NCBI GenBank assembly: GCA_964394665.1
Contig: CAYMYN010000002.1
Span: 186,001 to 250,000, forward strand
From: CAYMYN01 sp964394665
GTDB taxonomy: Bacteria > Planctomycetota > UBA1135 > GCA-002686595
Direction: 5' to 3'
Length of the DNA: 64,000 nucleotides
The notes beneath the pieces were generated by a model, which saw only the letters and a list, made by a program, of their open reading frames with translations, had not been told where the DNA came from and ran no database searches. Made by a program: the position numbers and the translations under genes. Shown piece after piece: positions 25,693 to 34,451 of this stretch (positions are counted from its first letter, which is position 1; each line of letters opens with the position of its first letter).

Positions 25693-28032
25693 ATGACCGG
25701 CATCGGACTGCACATCGGGCTCAAGGCCCTGCTCACCTCCCAGGCCGGCCTGGAGGTCACGGGCCACAACGTCGCCAACGCGAACACGCCCGGCTACTCG
25801 CGCCAGTCGATGAGCCTGGGCAGCAGCATGCCGCTCCACCTGCGCGGCCGGCTGATGGGTACGGGCGTGGATCCGGGCGTCGTCACGCGCACGATCGACG
25901 CGTTGCTCGCCCGGCGCATCGTCTCCCAGGCTTCGGGCTTGGCCCGCGCCGAGGCGAGCGCGATGGGTTACGCGCGCATCGAGTCGCTGCTGGGGGAGCC
26001 CGGCGAGCTCGGGATCAGCGCTCGCCTCGGTTCGCTCTTCGGCGCGCTCTCCGATCTCTCCGGCGGTGTCCACGACGGCGTGCTGCGGGGAGCGGCGGTG
26101 CAGCAGTCGGCCGGTCTGGCGGCGCACCTGCGCGACCTCGCCGCGGGTCTGGACGGGCTCGCGGCGGACAGCTTGGCCCAGGTGCCCCTGGACCTGACCC
26201 AGATCAACCGGCTCGGAGAGGAGATCGCCCAGCTCAACCTGCGCATCTCCGAGCTCGAGGCCCAGGGCACGCCCGCCAACGACCTGCGCGACTCGCGCGA
26301 GATGCGTCTGGGCGAACTCGCCAAGCTGGTCGACGTCACCTATCAGGAGCAGCCCAGCGGCGCGCTGACGGTCTCGCTCGGCGGACGGATGTTGGTGGGC
26401 TCGGCCCGTGCCTACGCGCTCGAGAGCGCCAGCGACGCCCAGGGCGGACTCGAACTGCGCATCCAAGGCGGCAGCGTGCCGCTCTCGGTCGTGCGCGGCG
26501 GCGTCGCGGCGCGCATGGAACTCGGCCGGCGCACCGTCCCGGAGCTGCGTTCTCAGCTCGACGTCTTCGCGCGCAACCTGATCCTCGAGTTCAACCGCGC
26601 CCACAGCACGGGCGTGCCCGCCCAGGGCTACTTCCGCGAGCTCGTCGCGGCCTATCCGGTCCAGGACTCCAACGGCAACGGGAACCGGCACGACGAGTTG
26701 CTCAGCAACGCGGGCCTGCCGTTCGACATCCAGAGCGGCGAGCTGCAAGTCAACGTGACGGACATCGCCAGCGGCGCCGTCACGACCCACCGCATCCCGG
26801 TCGATCCCAACAGCACCACCGTCGGCGGCTTCATCGCGGCGCTCGGGGCGATCCCGGGGATCTCGGCCTCCCTCGACCCCAAGGGGCACCTGCGTGTCGC
26901 GGCCGTGCCTGGGAAGGGCTTCGACTTCGCCGCGCGCATCGACCCACGGCCGGACGACGTCGGCTCCTTCGGCGGTGGGCAGGCCTCGCTGGCGACGGCC
27001 GGGAGCGCGCCCTTCGCCTTGGCGGACGGCGACACGCTCGAGCTCGTGGGCCCCGCGGGCGCGTTCACGGTCACGCTCCAGGCGAGCGACTTCGCCGCGA
27101 TCGGACAGGCGAGCGCCTCGGAGGTCGCCGCGGTGCTGAACGCCGATCCGGGGCTCCAGGCCAACGGCCTGCGCGCGGTCGAGGTGGACGGCAGGCTCGT
27201 GCTCCAGACCCACGACACGGGAGCTCAAGCCCAGTTCACGGTCCAGGGCGGAAGCGCCCTGGCCGCGTTGGGCTGGAGCGCGGGCACGAACGTCAACGGG
27301 CAGGACCTGGCGGTCGAGGTCGCGATCCAGGGTTCGTACTCCGGCGCGGCCAACGATCGCTACACCTTCACGCCCAACGTCGACGGCACGATCGGCGTCA
27401 CGCCGGGCCTGCGCATCGAGGTGCGCGACGCGGCGGGTCAGCTCGTGACGACGCTCGACGTGGGCGAGGGCTACCAGCCCGGCACGGAGCTCGACGTGGC
27501 CCACGGGGTCCGCGTCAGCTTCGGCGTGGGCGAAGTCTCCGCCGACCACAACGACCTCTTCGCACTCGATCTGGTCGCCGACTCGGACAGCGCCGACGTG
27601 CTCGTGGCCCTGGGTTTGAACGCCCTCTTCACGGGAACCGGCGCGGCGGACATCGCCCTGCGCGCCGACATCCTGGACGATCCATCGAAGCTGTCGGGGT
27701 CGAGCAGCGGTCTGGCGGGCGACAACGGCGCGTTGCTGCGCATGCTCGGACTGGAGAGCAACGGCCTGGCCGGACTCGACGGGCAGAGCCTCAGCGGGTT
27801 CTACGGGGGTTTCGTCGCCGGCATCGCCTACGACGCGTCGGCCGCGAACAACGCCTTCGAGATCGAGGGTTTCCTGATGGACGGGCTGCTCCAGCGCCGG
27901 GACCAGATCTCGGGCGTCAACGTCGACGAGGAGCTCGTGAACCTGCTGCAGTACGAGCAGAGCTATCAGGCCGCCTCACGCTACATCCAGGTCGTCTCCC
28001 GGCTCGGCGAGGAGCTCTTGGCCCTGATCTGA
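25693..28032 (+). CDS. flgK: Flagellar hook-associated protein 1
   Basis: A 779-residue FlgK (HAP1), the first junction protein between hook and filament. The N-terminus is LHIGLKALLTSQAGLEVTGHNVANANTPGYSRQSMSL. The family block LAQVPLDLTQINRLGEEIAQLNLRISELEAQGTPANDLRDSREMRLGELAKLVDV spans ~165-220. The C-terminus is NVDEELVNLLQYEQSYQAASRYIQVVSRLGEELLALI. It is larger than E. coli FlgK (547 residues) because of an expanded, Gly/Asp-rich middle (~330-700) that would be surface exposed. A 14-bp gap separates it from flgL. Confidence 0.96.
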   Translation: MTGIGLHIGLKALLTSQAGLEVTGHNVANANTPGYSRQSMSLGSSMPLHLRGRLMGTGVDPGVVTRTIDALLARRIVSQASGLARAEASAMGYARIESLLGEPGELGISARLGSLFGALSDLSGGVHDGVLRGAAVQQSAGLAAHLRDLAAGLDGLAADSLAQVPLDLTQINRLGEEIAQLNLRISELEAQGTPANDLRDSREMRLGELAKLVDVTYQEQPSGALTVSLGGRMLVGSARAYALESASDAQGGLELRIQGGSVPLSVVRGGVAARMELGRRTVPELRSQLDVFARNLILEFNRAHSTGVPAQGYFRELVAAYPVQDSNGNGNRHDELLSNAGLPFDIQSGELQVNVTDIASGAVTTHRIPVDPNSTTVGGFIAALGAIPGISASLDPKGHLRVAAVPGKGFDFAARIDPRPDDVGSFGGGQASLATAGSAPFALADGDTLELVGPAGAFTVTLQASDFAAIGQASASEVAAVLNADPGLQANGLRAVEVDGRLVLQTHDTGAQAQFTVQGGSALAALGWSAGTNVNGQDLAVEVAIQGSYSGAANDRYTFTPNVDGTIGVTPGLRIEVRDAAGQLVTTLDVGEGYQPGTELDVAHGVRVSFGVGEVSADHNDLFALDLVADSDSADVLVALGLNALFTGTGAADIALRADILDDPSKLSGSSSGLAGDNGALLRMLGLESNGLAGLDGQSLSGFYGGFVAGIAYDASAANNAFEIEGFLMDGLLQRRDQISGVNVDEELVNLLQYEQSYQAASRYIQVVSRLGEELLALI

Positions 28033-28046
28033 TCGGAACCGAAACC

Positions 28047-29468
28047 ATGAACCTGCGGCCGACCACGAACTCCAACTACAGCCTGCTCGCGAGTCAGATC
28101 CTGCGCGGGCAATCGAAGCTCGTCCGCGCCCAGGAGCAGCTCGCCAGCGGGAAGCTGCTGCTGCGGCCCTCCGACGACGCGGGCAAGACGCACCAAGCGC
28201 TGACCCTGCGGCGCCAGATGTCGGAGTTGGCGCGTTTCCGCGGCGCGGCCGAGGCCGGGATCCCGCTCCTGCAGGCGGGCGCCGCGGCCCTCGAGGAGAC
28301 GACCGGCGCGTTGTCGCAGGCGCGCGAGCTCCTGCTGCAGGGCATGAACGGCACGCTCGGCGAGGTCGACCGCGCGACGCTGGCGGCCTCGATCGAGGGG
28401 CTCTTCGACCAGGTGCTCGCCGGAGCGAACTCGCGCTTCGGAGACCGTTACCTCTTCGGCGGGACGCGCACCCAAGACGCGCCCTTCCAACGCAGCTCGA
28501 GCGGCGTGCGCTACGTCGGCGACGCGACGGCCCCGACGGTCGCCGTGGGCCAGGGCACGCGCGCGGCGATCGGCACGCCGGGCGCGAGCCTGTTCCTGCT
28601 CGACGCCTTCTCGGGCGTGACGCGGGTCGGCGGCACGGGGTTGGCGCTTGGAACCCACCCCAGCCAGGGCAGCGGCACCGCGAACCTCGAGCTGCGCCAC
28701 GACGCCACCCTGGGCTCCCCCGGCTCGGGACTCACCCTGGTCGACGGCGGCGCGCGGGACACGTTCCTCGGCGTGCGGGACCTGGTCGTCGACGCGGCCG
28801 CGGGCAGCGTGCGTCTCGGCGCCGGGCCGGCGGTCGCGTTGCCCGATCCCTCCGACCCCGCCGCGGCCGAGCTCGTGCTGGTGGACGAACACGGCGCCGA
28901 GCTGCGCCTCGACGCGCGCGGATTCGACGGCACGTCGAGCAACACGACGCTCACTGGGGCCGGCGCGATCTCCCTGAACGGTGGCCCCTTCCAGGCGCTC
29001 GATCTGGGCGCGGAGAACCTGCGGCTCGTGGGCGCCGAAGGCTCGCCGGTGCTGCACCTCGATCTGACCGGCGTGGTGCGCGCCGGCGAGGAACAGCTCA
29101 CCTTCCGTGGCCGATCGAGCGTCTTCGACGTCCTGGCGTCCATCGCCGCGGACCTACGCAATCCGAGCGGCCTGCCCCAAGCGGAGCTCAACGAACGGCT
29201 GGGCGTGCACCTGCAGGAGCTCGACGCGCACCGCGAGAACGTGCTGTCGGGGATGTCGGGCCTCGGAGCGCGTCAGGCGCTGCTCAGCGACACCGTCCAA
29301 CGCCTGGGCGGCGTCGAGTTCGAGCTGACGGCCCTGCTCTCGGGCGTCGAGGACGTCGACGTCGCGCAGGTCGTGCTCGAGGCGAACCGCGCCGAGCAGA
29401 CCCTGCAGCTCGTGCAGATGGCCGGCGCGCGGCTGATCCAGAACTCGTTGCTCGACTTCCTGCGCTGA
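28047..29468 (+). CDS. flgL: Flagellar hook-associated protein 3
   Basis: A 473-residue FlgL (HAP3), the second junction protein, which joins FlgK to flagellin. The flagellin-like N-terminal helix is NSNYSLLASQILRGQSKLVRAQEQLASGKLLLRPSDDAGKTHQALTLRRQM, followed by RYLFGGTRTQDAPF. The C-terminal helix is VDVAQVVLEANRAEQTLQLVQMAGARLIQNSLLDFLR. An inserted domain around residues 170-350 makes it longer than the ~317-residue enteric protein. The upstream frame belongs to no gene; ATG 28047 begins the family sequence. Confidence 0.94.
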   Translation: MNLRPTTNSNYSLLASQILRGQSKLVRAQEQLASGKLLLRPSDDAGKTHQALTLRRQMSELARFRGAAEAGIPLLQAGAAALEETTGALSQARELLLQGMNGTLGEVDRATLAASIEGLFDQVLAGANSRFGDRYLFGGTRTQDAPFQRSSSGVRYVGDATAPTVAVGQGTRAAIGTPGASLFLLDAFSGVTRVGGTGLALGTHPSQGSGTANLELRHDATLGSPGSGLTLVDGGARDTFLGVRDLVVDAAAGSVRLGAGPAVALPDPSDPAAAELVLVDEHGAELRLDARGFDGTSSNTTLTGAGAISLNGGPFQALDLGAENLRLVGAEGSPVLHLDLTGVVRAGEEQLTFRGRSSVFDVLASIAADLRNPSGLPQAELNERLGVHLQELDAHRENVLSGMSGLGARQALLSDTVQRLGGVEFELTALLSGVEDVDVAQVVLEANRAEQTLQLVQMAGARLIQNSLLDFLR

Positions 29469-29481
29469 GCCGGAGCCCACG

Positions 29482-29796
29482 ATGATCGACCCCGAACGCA
29501 ATCTGCCGTCCCTCGCGCCGCGGGTCTCGGAGGCCGCGCGCCCGCGTACGCCCGCCCAGTCGGACGCGACGCGGGCGGGCGCCGGCGCCGCTTTCCAAGC
29601 CCTGCTCGAGAAACTGCAAGCCCAGGCGGCCCGTCTGGGTCAGGACTCGCAGCGCATCGAGAGACCCGCGGAGCTCGCGCAGGCGGTCGAGGAGGCCCAG
29701 AACTCCCTGCGCGACGTGTTGGCGCTCGAGCACGAGCTGCTCGAAGCCTTCCGCCAGGCCCGCGGCGAGGGCGCCGGACCCGGGGCCAAGCCGTGA
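29482..29796 (+). CDS. Small helical protein of the flagellar operon, function unknown
   Basis: A 104-residue hydrophilic protein. The first ~30 residues are Pro/Ala/Arg-rich. The rest is a predicted helix or coiled coil (AFQALLEKLQAQAARLGQDSQRIERPAELAQAVEEAQNSLRDVLALEHELLEAFRQA). It has no signal peptide or membrane segment. It lies 13 bp after flgL and overlaps the next gene by 4 bp (GTGA), so it is cotranscribed with the hook-junction genes. Its AFQALLEKL...L pattern loosely recalls small flagellar-operon proteins, and an export-chaperone role is possible, but I cannot assign a family. Confidence 0.6.
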   Translation: MIDPERNLPSLAPRVSEAARPRTPAQSDATRAGAGAAFQALLEKLQAQAARLGQDSQRIERPAELAQAVEEAQNSLRDVLALEHELLEAFRQARGEGAGPGAKP

Positions 29797-30875
29797 CGAT
29801 CCAGGTGCTCGAGCGCAGCGAGGATGGGCTGCGCCTGATGCAGCGCGTGCTGCGCGATGGCGAAGCCCTGGCGCCGGAGTATCCGCTGGTCTTCGGCGCC
29901 GGTGCGCCGGGGCGGGTGGCGGTCCTGCGCGAGCACGGAGCGACCCGCTCGGCGTGCGCCCTGCTCCCGCGCGAGCTCGTGTTCCCCGGTGGAGAGCTGC
30001 GCGTCGGCCTGATCGGCTCGGTCTCGACCGAGACCAGCCACCGCGGGCGCGGCCTCGCCAGTCGCACCCTGGACGCGGCGGAGGGCGCGCTGCGTGACCA
30101 AGGCTGCCTGGCCGCGCTGCTGTGGGCCGATGACGGGGCCTTCTACGTGCGCCGCGGCTATGGCCCGGTGGGCAACGAGGTCGTCCTGCCCCTCGAGCCC
30201 GAGCTGGAGTCCCTGCTCCCGCTGCCTGGTGGTGTCCGCCCCGCCGACCCGCGGAGCGACGCCACGGCCGTGCACGCGCTCTACCTGCGCCACGCGCGGC
30301 GCGTTCGGCGCAGCTTGGCGGAGACGGCGGCGTCCCTGGCCGTGCCCGGGATGCGAACCCTCGTGCGCGTGCACCGCGGCAAGCTCGTGGCCTACGCCTG
30401 CGAAGGTCGCGGTCGGGACCTGCAGGGCGTCGTGCACGAGTGGGGCGGGGCCGTGGAGGACGTCGCCGCGTGCCTGCGCGCGATCCTCTCGGCGCGCCTC
30501 GGTCTCGATCCGCGCGCGGGAGTGTTCCTGCTCGCGCCGCACGCGCACGGCGAGTTGGTCCGCCGCCTGGCGCGCCTGGGCGCCGCGCCCATCGGGGGCA
30601 TCCTGGCGCAGGGCAAGCTGCTCGATCCCGATGGCGCGCTCGAGCGCATCGCGGGTCATGCGCGAGCGCGCTTGGACCTCGAGCGCGTCTCCGCCGAGCG
30701 TTGGTCCCTCGCGCGCGGAAATCGGCGCATCGAGTTGGGGTTGGAGGAACTCCGTGCGCTGCTCCTGGCTCCGCGCGCGTCACGCGCGGCCGTGCACGAC
30801 CTCGAGCAGCGCCTCGACGTCGCGTTCCCAGGCCTGCCGTTGGCGCCCTTCGTCTGGGGTCTGGACTCGATCTGA
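29793..30875 (+). CDS. GNAT family N-acetyltransferase
   Basis: A 360-residue protein whose N-terminal half is a GNAT fold. ELRVGLIGSVSTETSHRGRGLASRTLDAAEGALRDQGCLAALLWAD carries the acetyl-CoA loop (R-G-R-G-L-A), followed by FYVRRGYGPVG. A second half (~190-360) resembles a degenerate GNAT repeat with VRVHRGKLVAYACEGRGRDLQGVVHEWGG. The substrate is unknown. GTG 29793 overlaps the preceding stop, so the gene ends the flagellar transcription unit. Modification of a flagellar component is a possible reason for this position, but chance linkage is equally likely. Confidence 0.8.
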   Translation: MTIQVLERSEDGLRLMQRVLRDGEALAPEYPLVFGAGAPGRVAVLREHGATRSACALLPRELVFPGGELRVGLIGSVSTETSHRGRGLASRTLDAAEGALRDQGCLAALLWADDGAFYVRRGYGPVGNEVVLPLEPELESLLPLPGGVRPADPRSDATAVHALYLRHARRVRRSLAETAASLAVPGMRTLVRVHRGKLVAYACEGRGRDLQGVVHEWGGAVEDVAACLRAILSARLGLDPRAGVFLLAPHAHGELVRRLARLGAAPIGGILAQGKLLDPDGALERIAGHARARLDLERVSAERWSLARGNRRIELGLEELRALLLAPRASRAAVHDLEQRLDVAFPGLPLAPFVWGLDSI

Positions 30876-30972
30876 CGCGCGGGGAAGTCGGGCGCCGAGT
30901 CCGTGCCGCGGCGCCGAACCCGGTCCCTTCGTGGCTCGATCGGCGCCCGCCGCCCGGCCCCGGGGGCCCTGG

Positions 30973-30978
30973 TAGACT
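30973..30978 (+). promoter_or_regulatory. Candidate -10 element for the 30989 gene
   Basis: TAGACT lies 10 bp upstream of the ATG at 30989 with no Shine-Dalgarno sequence between. That fits a very short or absent leader. No clear -35 box is visible. Confidence 0.35.
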
Positions 30979-30988
30979 TCCGGGCTCC

Positions 30989-32722
30989 ATGCCCGCCGCA
31001 CGACGATTCTTGCCCGGAGCCCTGGTCCTGCTCCTGGCGGGAGCGGGCCTGTGGTTCTGGCGCGGGAGCATGCCCGCGGAACCGCCCGCGCCCACGGCGG
31101 AGCCCTCCAGCCCTTCGCCGCCACCCGCGGTGCCGCGGGCGGAGGCGCCCCGCGCCCCTCGCGTCGCCGCTCCCGCCGGACGCGACTTCCCGGTCGCGAA
31201 CCACTCGTTGGCGATGTGGATGGCCGACGAGTCCGGGCAGGGCGGACCCCTGTCGCGCTTCTTCCACCTCGAACCCGCGCGGCCGATGGCGTCCCTGCGC
31301 GTGGGTGCCCCGCGCGACCTCGAGGTGGTCGCCCTGTGGCTGCACCTGGGCGCGAACTCGCGGGATGGCGCGGCCCTGCCGCTCGCGGTCGGCCTGCGGG
31401 CCGACGACGGGTTGGGCCGGCCCGAGCCCTCGGACGAGGGCGACGAGCGGTTCGAGCTCACGCACGGAGCCCCGCGTTGGCTGCGGGTGGAGCTCGCCGC
31501 CCCGCGCTCGTTCCGCGCAGGCGAGTGGGTCCATGCCCTGCTGCGCATCCCGGAGGGATTCCCCGCCGAGTCCCAGGCCGTGCTCACGACCCTGCGCTCG
31601 CGTGCCCCGGCGCCGTACGTTCCCGATCCGGATGGGGGATTCGAGAGCCGCTACGACCCGGCGCTCGCCGTGCTCGTCGATCACGGGGACGGCCTGGGCC
31701 TGCACGTGCAGCGCGGCTCGTACGCCGCCCACCAACCGGTGCTGCTCTTCGAGGAGCGCGACGGCGGTCTCGTCGGCCAGCCCTACGACCAGGTCGAGGA
31801 GCCGGTCGTCGAAGGCCCGGTCCTCGCCGGCCAGCAGTTCGTCGCCCCGCGCGACATGACCGTGGACTACGTCGCCGTCCACCTGCGGCCGGAGAGCTGG
31901 AAGCCGGTCGGGACGCACGCCGAGGTCGTGTTGTTCGCGGTCGCGGAGGACGGCTCGACGCGGGAGCACGCGCGACAGCGGATCGCGGACCGCACGCAGC
32001 AGCTCTACTACGGCCGCGCCCACTGGTGGGGCGTGCACCTCGAGGAGCCCGTGGCCCTGGCGGCCGGTACGCGCTGGATCCTGGCGCTCGCCGCGCCCGG
32101 GCTCGCCCCGGGCTTCCGTTTCTCCGGCCTGCGCTGCAGCCTGCCCGAGCAGGGCGGGCCCGCCGCCGAGCACCTTCCCACCTGGGGCCGCGAGCTCGGC
32201 CGGGCCATGATCTCGGAGGACGGCGGCCTGAGCTTCCGATCCGCGCGAGCGGCCAGCGACTTGCCCGTGATGCTCGGCGAGGTCGGTGAGCCGACGCCGT
32301 TCGCGGTCCTGGACGAGATGCGCGCGGAACCGGTCGACGACAAGGACCGCGCCACGCGCTGGATCGCCCACCCCAGCCATCTGGCGCCGGGGCAGCGGGT
32401 CGGTTTCCTGATGGTCCTGCGCAACATCGGCGTCCCCAGCTCGCGCCGCATGCCGATCTACTGCCTGCTGCGCGACGACGAGAGCGGTGAAGTCTTGGCC
32501 GCGAAGTTCTGGCGCGATCTCCAGAGCAACGCCGAGGTCGGTCGTTGCCTGGAGGTGGCGATGCGCGACCACCCACGCTGGCGCGTGACGATCGAATCGG
32601 GTCACCTGGGACCCGACGGCCAGGCGGTCGTCGACCAGCGGCTGCCGATCGAGTTCCTGCGCCTGGAGGGCCCGCCCCCCACGAACCTCGCCTTCGAACC
32701 CTGCGGAGCCGGGGAGCGATGA
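30989..32722 (+). CDS. Membrane-anchored extracytoplasmic protein, function unknown
   Basis: A 577-residue protein. An N-terminal signal anchor (residues ~7-24, FLPGALVLLLAGAGLWFW) is followed by a Pro/Ala linker (~30-60) and a large extracytoplasmic part rich in beta-strand patterns. That part contains repeated segments of the kind RSYxxxQPVLLFEERDGGLVGQPYDQVEEPVV and PRDMTVDYVAVHLRPESWKPVGTHAEVVLFAV. The second half includes GTRWILALAAPGLAPGFRFSGLRCSLPEQGG. I recognise no family. Its stop overlaps the start of the glycosyltransferase (ATGA), so the pair is probably one operon and may act together at the cell surface. Confidence 0.65.
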   Translation: MPAARRFLPGALVLLLAGAGLWFWRGSMPAEPPAPTAEPSSPSPPPAVPRAEAPRAPRVAAPAGRDFPVANHSLAMWMADESGQGGPLSRFFHLEPARPMASLRVGAPRDLEVVALWLHLGANSRDGAALPLAVGLRADDGLGRPEPSDEGDERFELTHGAPRWLRVELAAPRSFRAGEWVHALLRIPEGFPAESQAVLTTLRSRAPAPYVPDPDGGFESRYDPALAVLVDHGDGLGLHVQRGSYAAHQPVLLFEERDGGLVGQPYDQVEEPVVEGPVLAGQQFVAPRDMTVDYVAVHLRPESWKPVGTHAEVVLFAVAEDGSTREHARQRIADRTQQLYYGRAHWWGVHLEEPVALAAGTRWILALAAPGLAPGFRFSGLRCSLPEQGGPAAEHLPTWGRELGRAMISEDGGLSFRSARAASDLPVMLGEVGEPTPFAVLDEMRAEPVDDKDRATRWIAHPSHLAPGQRVGFLMVLRNIGVPSSRRMPIYCLLRDDESGEVLAAKFWRDLQSNAEVGRCLEVAMRDHPRWRVTIESGHLGPDGQAVVDQRLPIEFLRLEGPPPTNLAFEPCGAGER

Positions 32723-34296
32723 ACATCGAGCCCCGTTCGCACTCCGCCCTGCGAAGGCGCATGCTCACCGCCGCGCTGCTGCTGGCGATCTTCCTCGTGG
32801 GTTGGGTGCCGGCGCTGCGCGGCCTCGACTTCGGTTCGCACTGGGACGAGCACCACCGCGCGAGCACGGTCCAGGCGGCCCTCGAGTCGAAGGTGTTGTT
32901 GCCCGGGTGGTACCACTACCCCTCGGCCTGTTTCTGGATCACGCTCGGCGCGATTTCGCCCGAGCTGGTCCGCACCCTGGGTGAAGTCCCCGCGCCCCTC
33001 GGCGAGAGCGGCTGGCCCGCGGTCGTGCGTCGGGTCAGCGGACTGATGGACTCGCCCGAGTTCCTGCTGCGCCTGCGCGCCTTGTTCAGCGCTCTGAGCC
33101 TGCTCGCGGTGTTCTGGGTCGGTCTGGCGGCGCGCGGCCTGGGTCGATCGCGCCTCGAGGCCGGCCTGGCCGCGGCCTTGATCGCGACCAGCTTCGAGCT
33201 CGGCTACCACGCCCGCTGGGCGATGCCGGACGCGGTGATGATGCAGTTCGTCGCGCTGACGCTGCTCGCCCTGGTCCTGGCGGACTCCCGGCGCGCCGCC
33301 TTCTGGCCGCTGGCGCTGGCCGCGTTGAGCGCGGGCGCCGCCACCTCGACCAAGTACCCCGGCGGCTTGCTGTTGTTGCCCGTGTTGCTCGCCGTCCCGC
33401 GCGCGGGCGCGGCGGCGCGCGTGCGGATGCTCGAAGCCCTCGGCGTGCTGCTGCTGTTCGCCGCCGCCTACCTGGCGATCACCCCGGGCACCGTGCTCGA
33501 TCCGATCCGGTTCCGCGAAGACCTGTTGTTCGAGATCCGCCACTACCGCACCGGGCACCATGGCTACAACGTCGAGCCGGGCTTCGTGCACCTCGGGCTC
33601 GCGCTGCGGTACCTGGGCGGCGAGCTGCTCTCGCCCTTCGGCGTCCTCGCCTACGCCTTCGCGGCCCTGGCCCTGTACGGCGCGGCGGTCCTGGTGCGCG
33701 AGCGCCCGCGTCTGGGGGCGATCCTGCTCGCCTTCTGCATCGCGTACCTCGGCTACTTCGCGACCCGCCGCGTGTTGATCGTGCGCAACCTGCTGCCATT
33801 GGCGCCGTTCCTGGCCCTGTTCGCGGCGCGCGGCGGCGGGGCGTTGCTCGAGCGCCTGCCGACGCGCACCCCGCGCCGGGTCGGGGTCGCGGTGCTGCTC
33901 GTGGCCTTGAGTTCCCAGGCGGCCTACCAGCTCCACGCCGCGCAGACGATCCGCGAGCGCGGGACCGATCGTTTCGCCCGCGAGCTCGGCCGCTGGCTGG
34001 CGGCGCGCGACGACGAACGATTCTGGGTCTCGCCGCGCGCGCGCGCGGAGCTCGCCGCCGCGGGCTTCGAGCCGCACGTCGGTTGGAGCGAGGATCGTGG
34101 AGAAGCGCTCGACGGCTACGTCTTCCACCGCGACGAGCCGATGCGGATCCGCAACTTCCGCGGCAACTGGCCCGGCATGACGCGCGCGACCTTCGGCCCC
34201 CTCGACGTCAACTTCGAGTGGTACGTCACCTGGCGCAGCCCGCGCTTCGTCGTGCTCACGCCGGCCGCCGCCCGCGAGCTGGGCATGGTGCGCTGA
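32719..34296 (+). CDS. GT-C family (GT39/PMT-like) glycosyltransferase
   Basis: A 525-residue polytopic protein with about 10 membrane segments. After the first segment comes a short loop with FGSHWDEHHRAS, whose Asp-Glu fits the acidic catalytic motif of GT-C enzymes. SFELGYHARWAMPDAVMMQFVAL follows in the third loop, resembling the RxxxxD-type patterns of PMT/ArnT enzymes. The C-terminal ~90 residues are soluble and probably extracytoplasmic. Such enzymes use polyprenyl-phosphate sugars to modify surface molecules. Donor and acceptor cannot be read from sequence. It is translationally coupled to the upstream anchored protein. Confidence 0.75.
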   Translation: MNIEPRSHSALRRRMLTAALLLAIFLVGWVPALRGLDFGSHWDEHHRASTVQAALESKVLLPGWYHYPSACFWITLGAISPELVRTLGEVPAPLGESGWPAVVRRVSGLMDSPEFLLRLRALFSALSLLAVFWVGLAARGLGRSRLEAGLAAALIATSFELGYHARWAMPDAVMMQFVALTLLALVLADSRRAAFWPLALAALSAGAATSTKYPGGLLLLPVLLAVPRAGAAARVRMLEALGVLLLFAAAYLAITPGTVLDPIRFREDLLFEIRHYRTGHHGYNVEPGFVHLGLALRYLGGELLSPFGVLAYAFAALALYGAAVLVRERPRLGAILLAFCIAYLGYFATRRVLIVRNLLPLAPFLALFAARGGGALLERLPTRTPRRVGVAVLLVALSSQAAYQLHAAQTIRERGTDRFARELGRWLAARDDERFWVSPRARAELAAAGFEPHVGWSEDRGEALDGYVFHRDEPMRIRNFRGNWPGMTRATFGPLDVNFEWYVTWRSPRFVVLTPAAARELGMVR

Positions 34297-34417
34297 GCGC
34301 TGGGCCGAGAAACGATTGCGCGGCGTGTCGGAAACGTCTTCCGTGCGCCGGGTTCCCGCTCGGCAATCCCTTCTGCGGCGGGGCTCGGAGCCGGGGCCCG
34401 AGGGCACGCATTTCCGT

Positions 34418-34444
34418 TCAGGGCATCCGGGGGGCCTCCGATAA
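34418..34444 (+). promoter_or_regulatory. Candidate sigma-28 (FliA-type) promoter
   Basis: TCAGGGCA-N11-TCCGATAA resembles the FliA consensus TAAAGTTT-N11-GCCGATAA: 7 of 8 at -10, a weak -35, exact spacing. Transcription would begin at about the ATG at 34452, so the mRNA would be leaderless. The -35 weakness keeps this tentative. Confidence 0.45.
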
Positions 34445-34451
34445 CCCCCCC

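Noticed and set aside
34360..34376. Sigma-54-like sequence TCGGCAATCCCTTCTGC
   Set aside because: The GG-to-GC spacing is 11 rather than 10 and the -12 part lacks TTGC; it lies ~75 bp before the start while a sigma-28-like site is closer.
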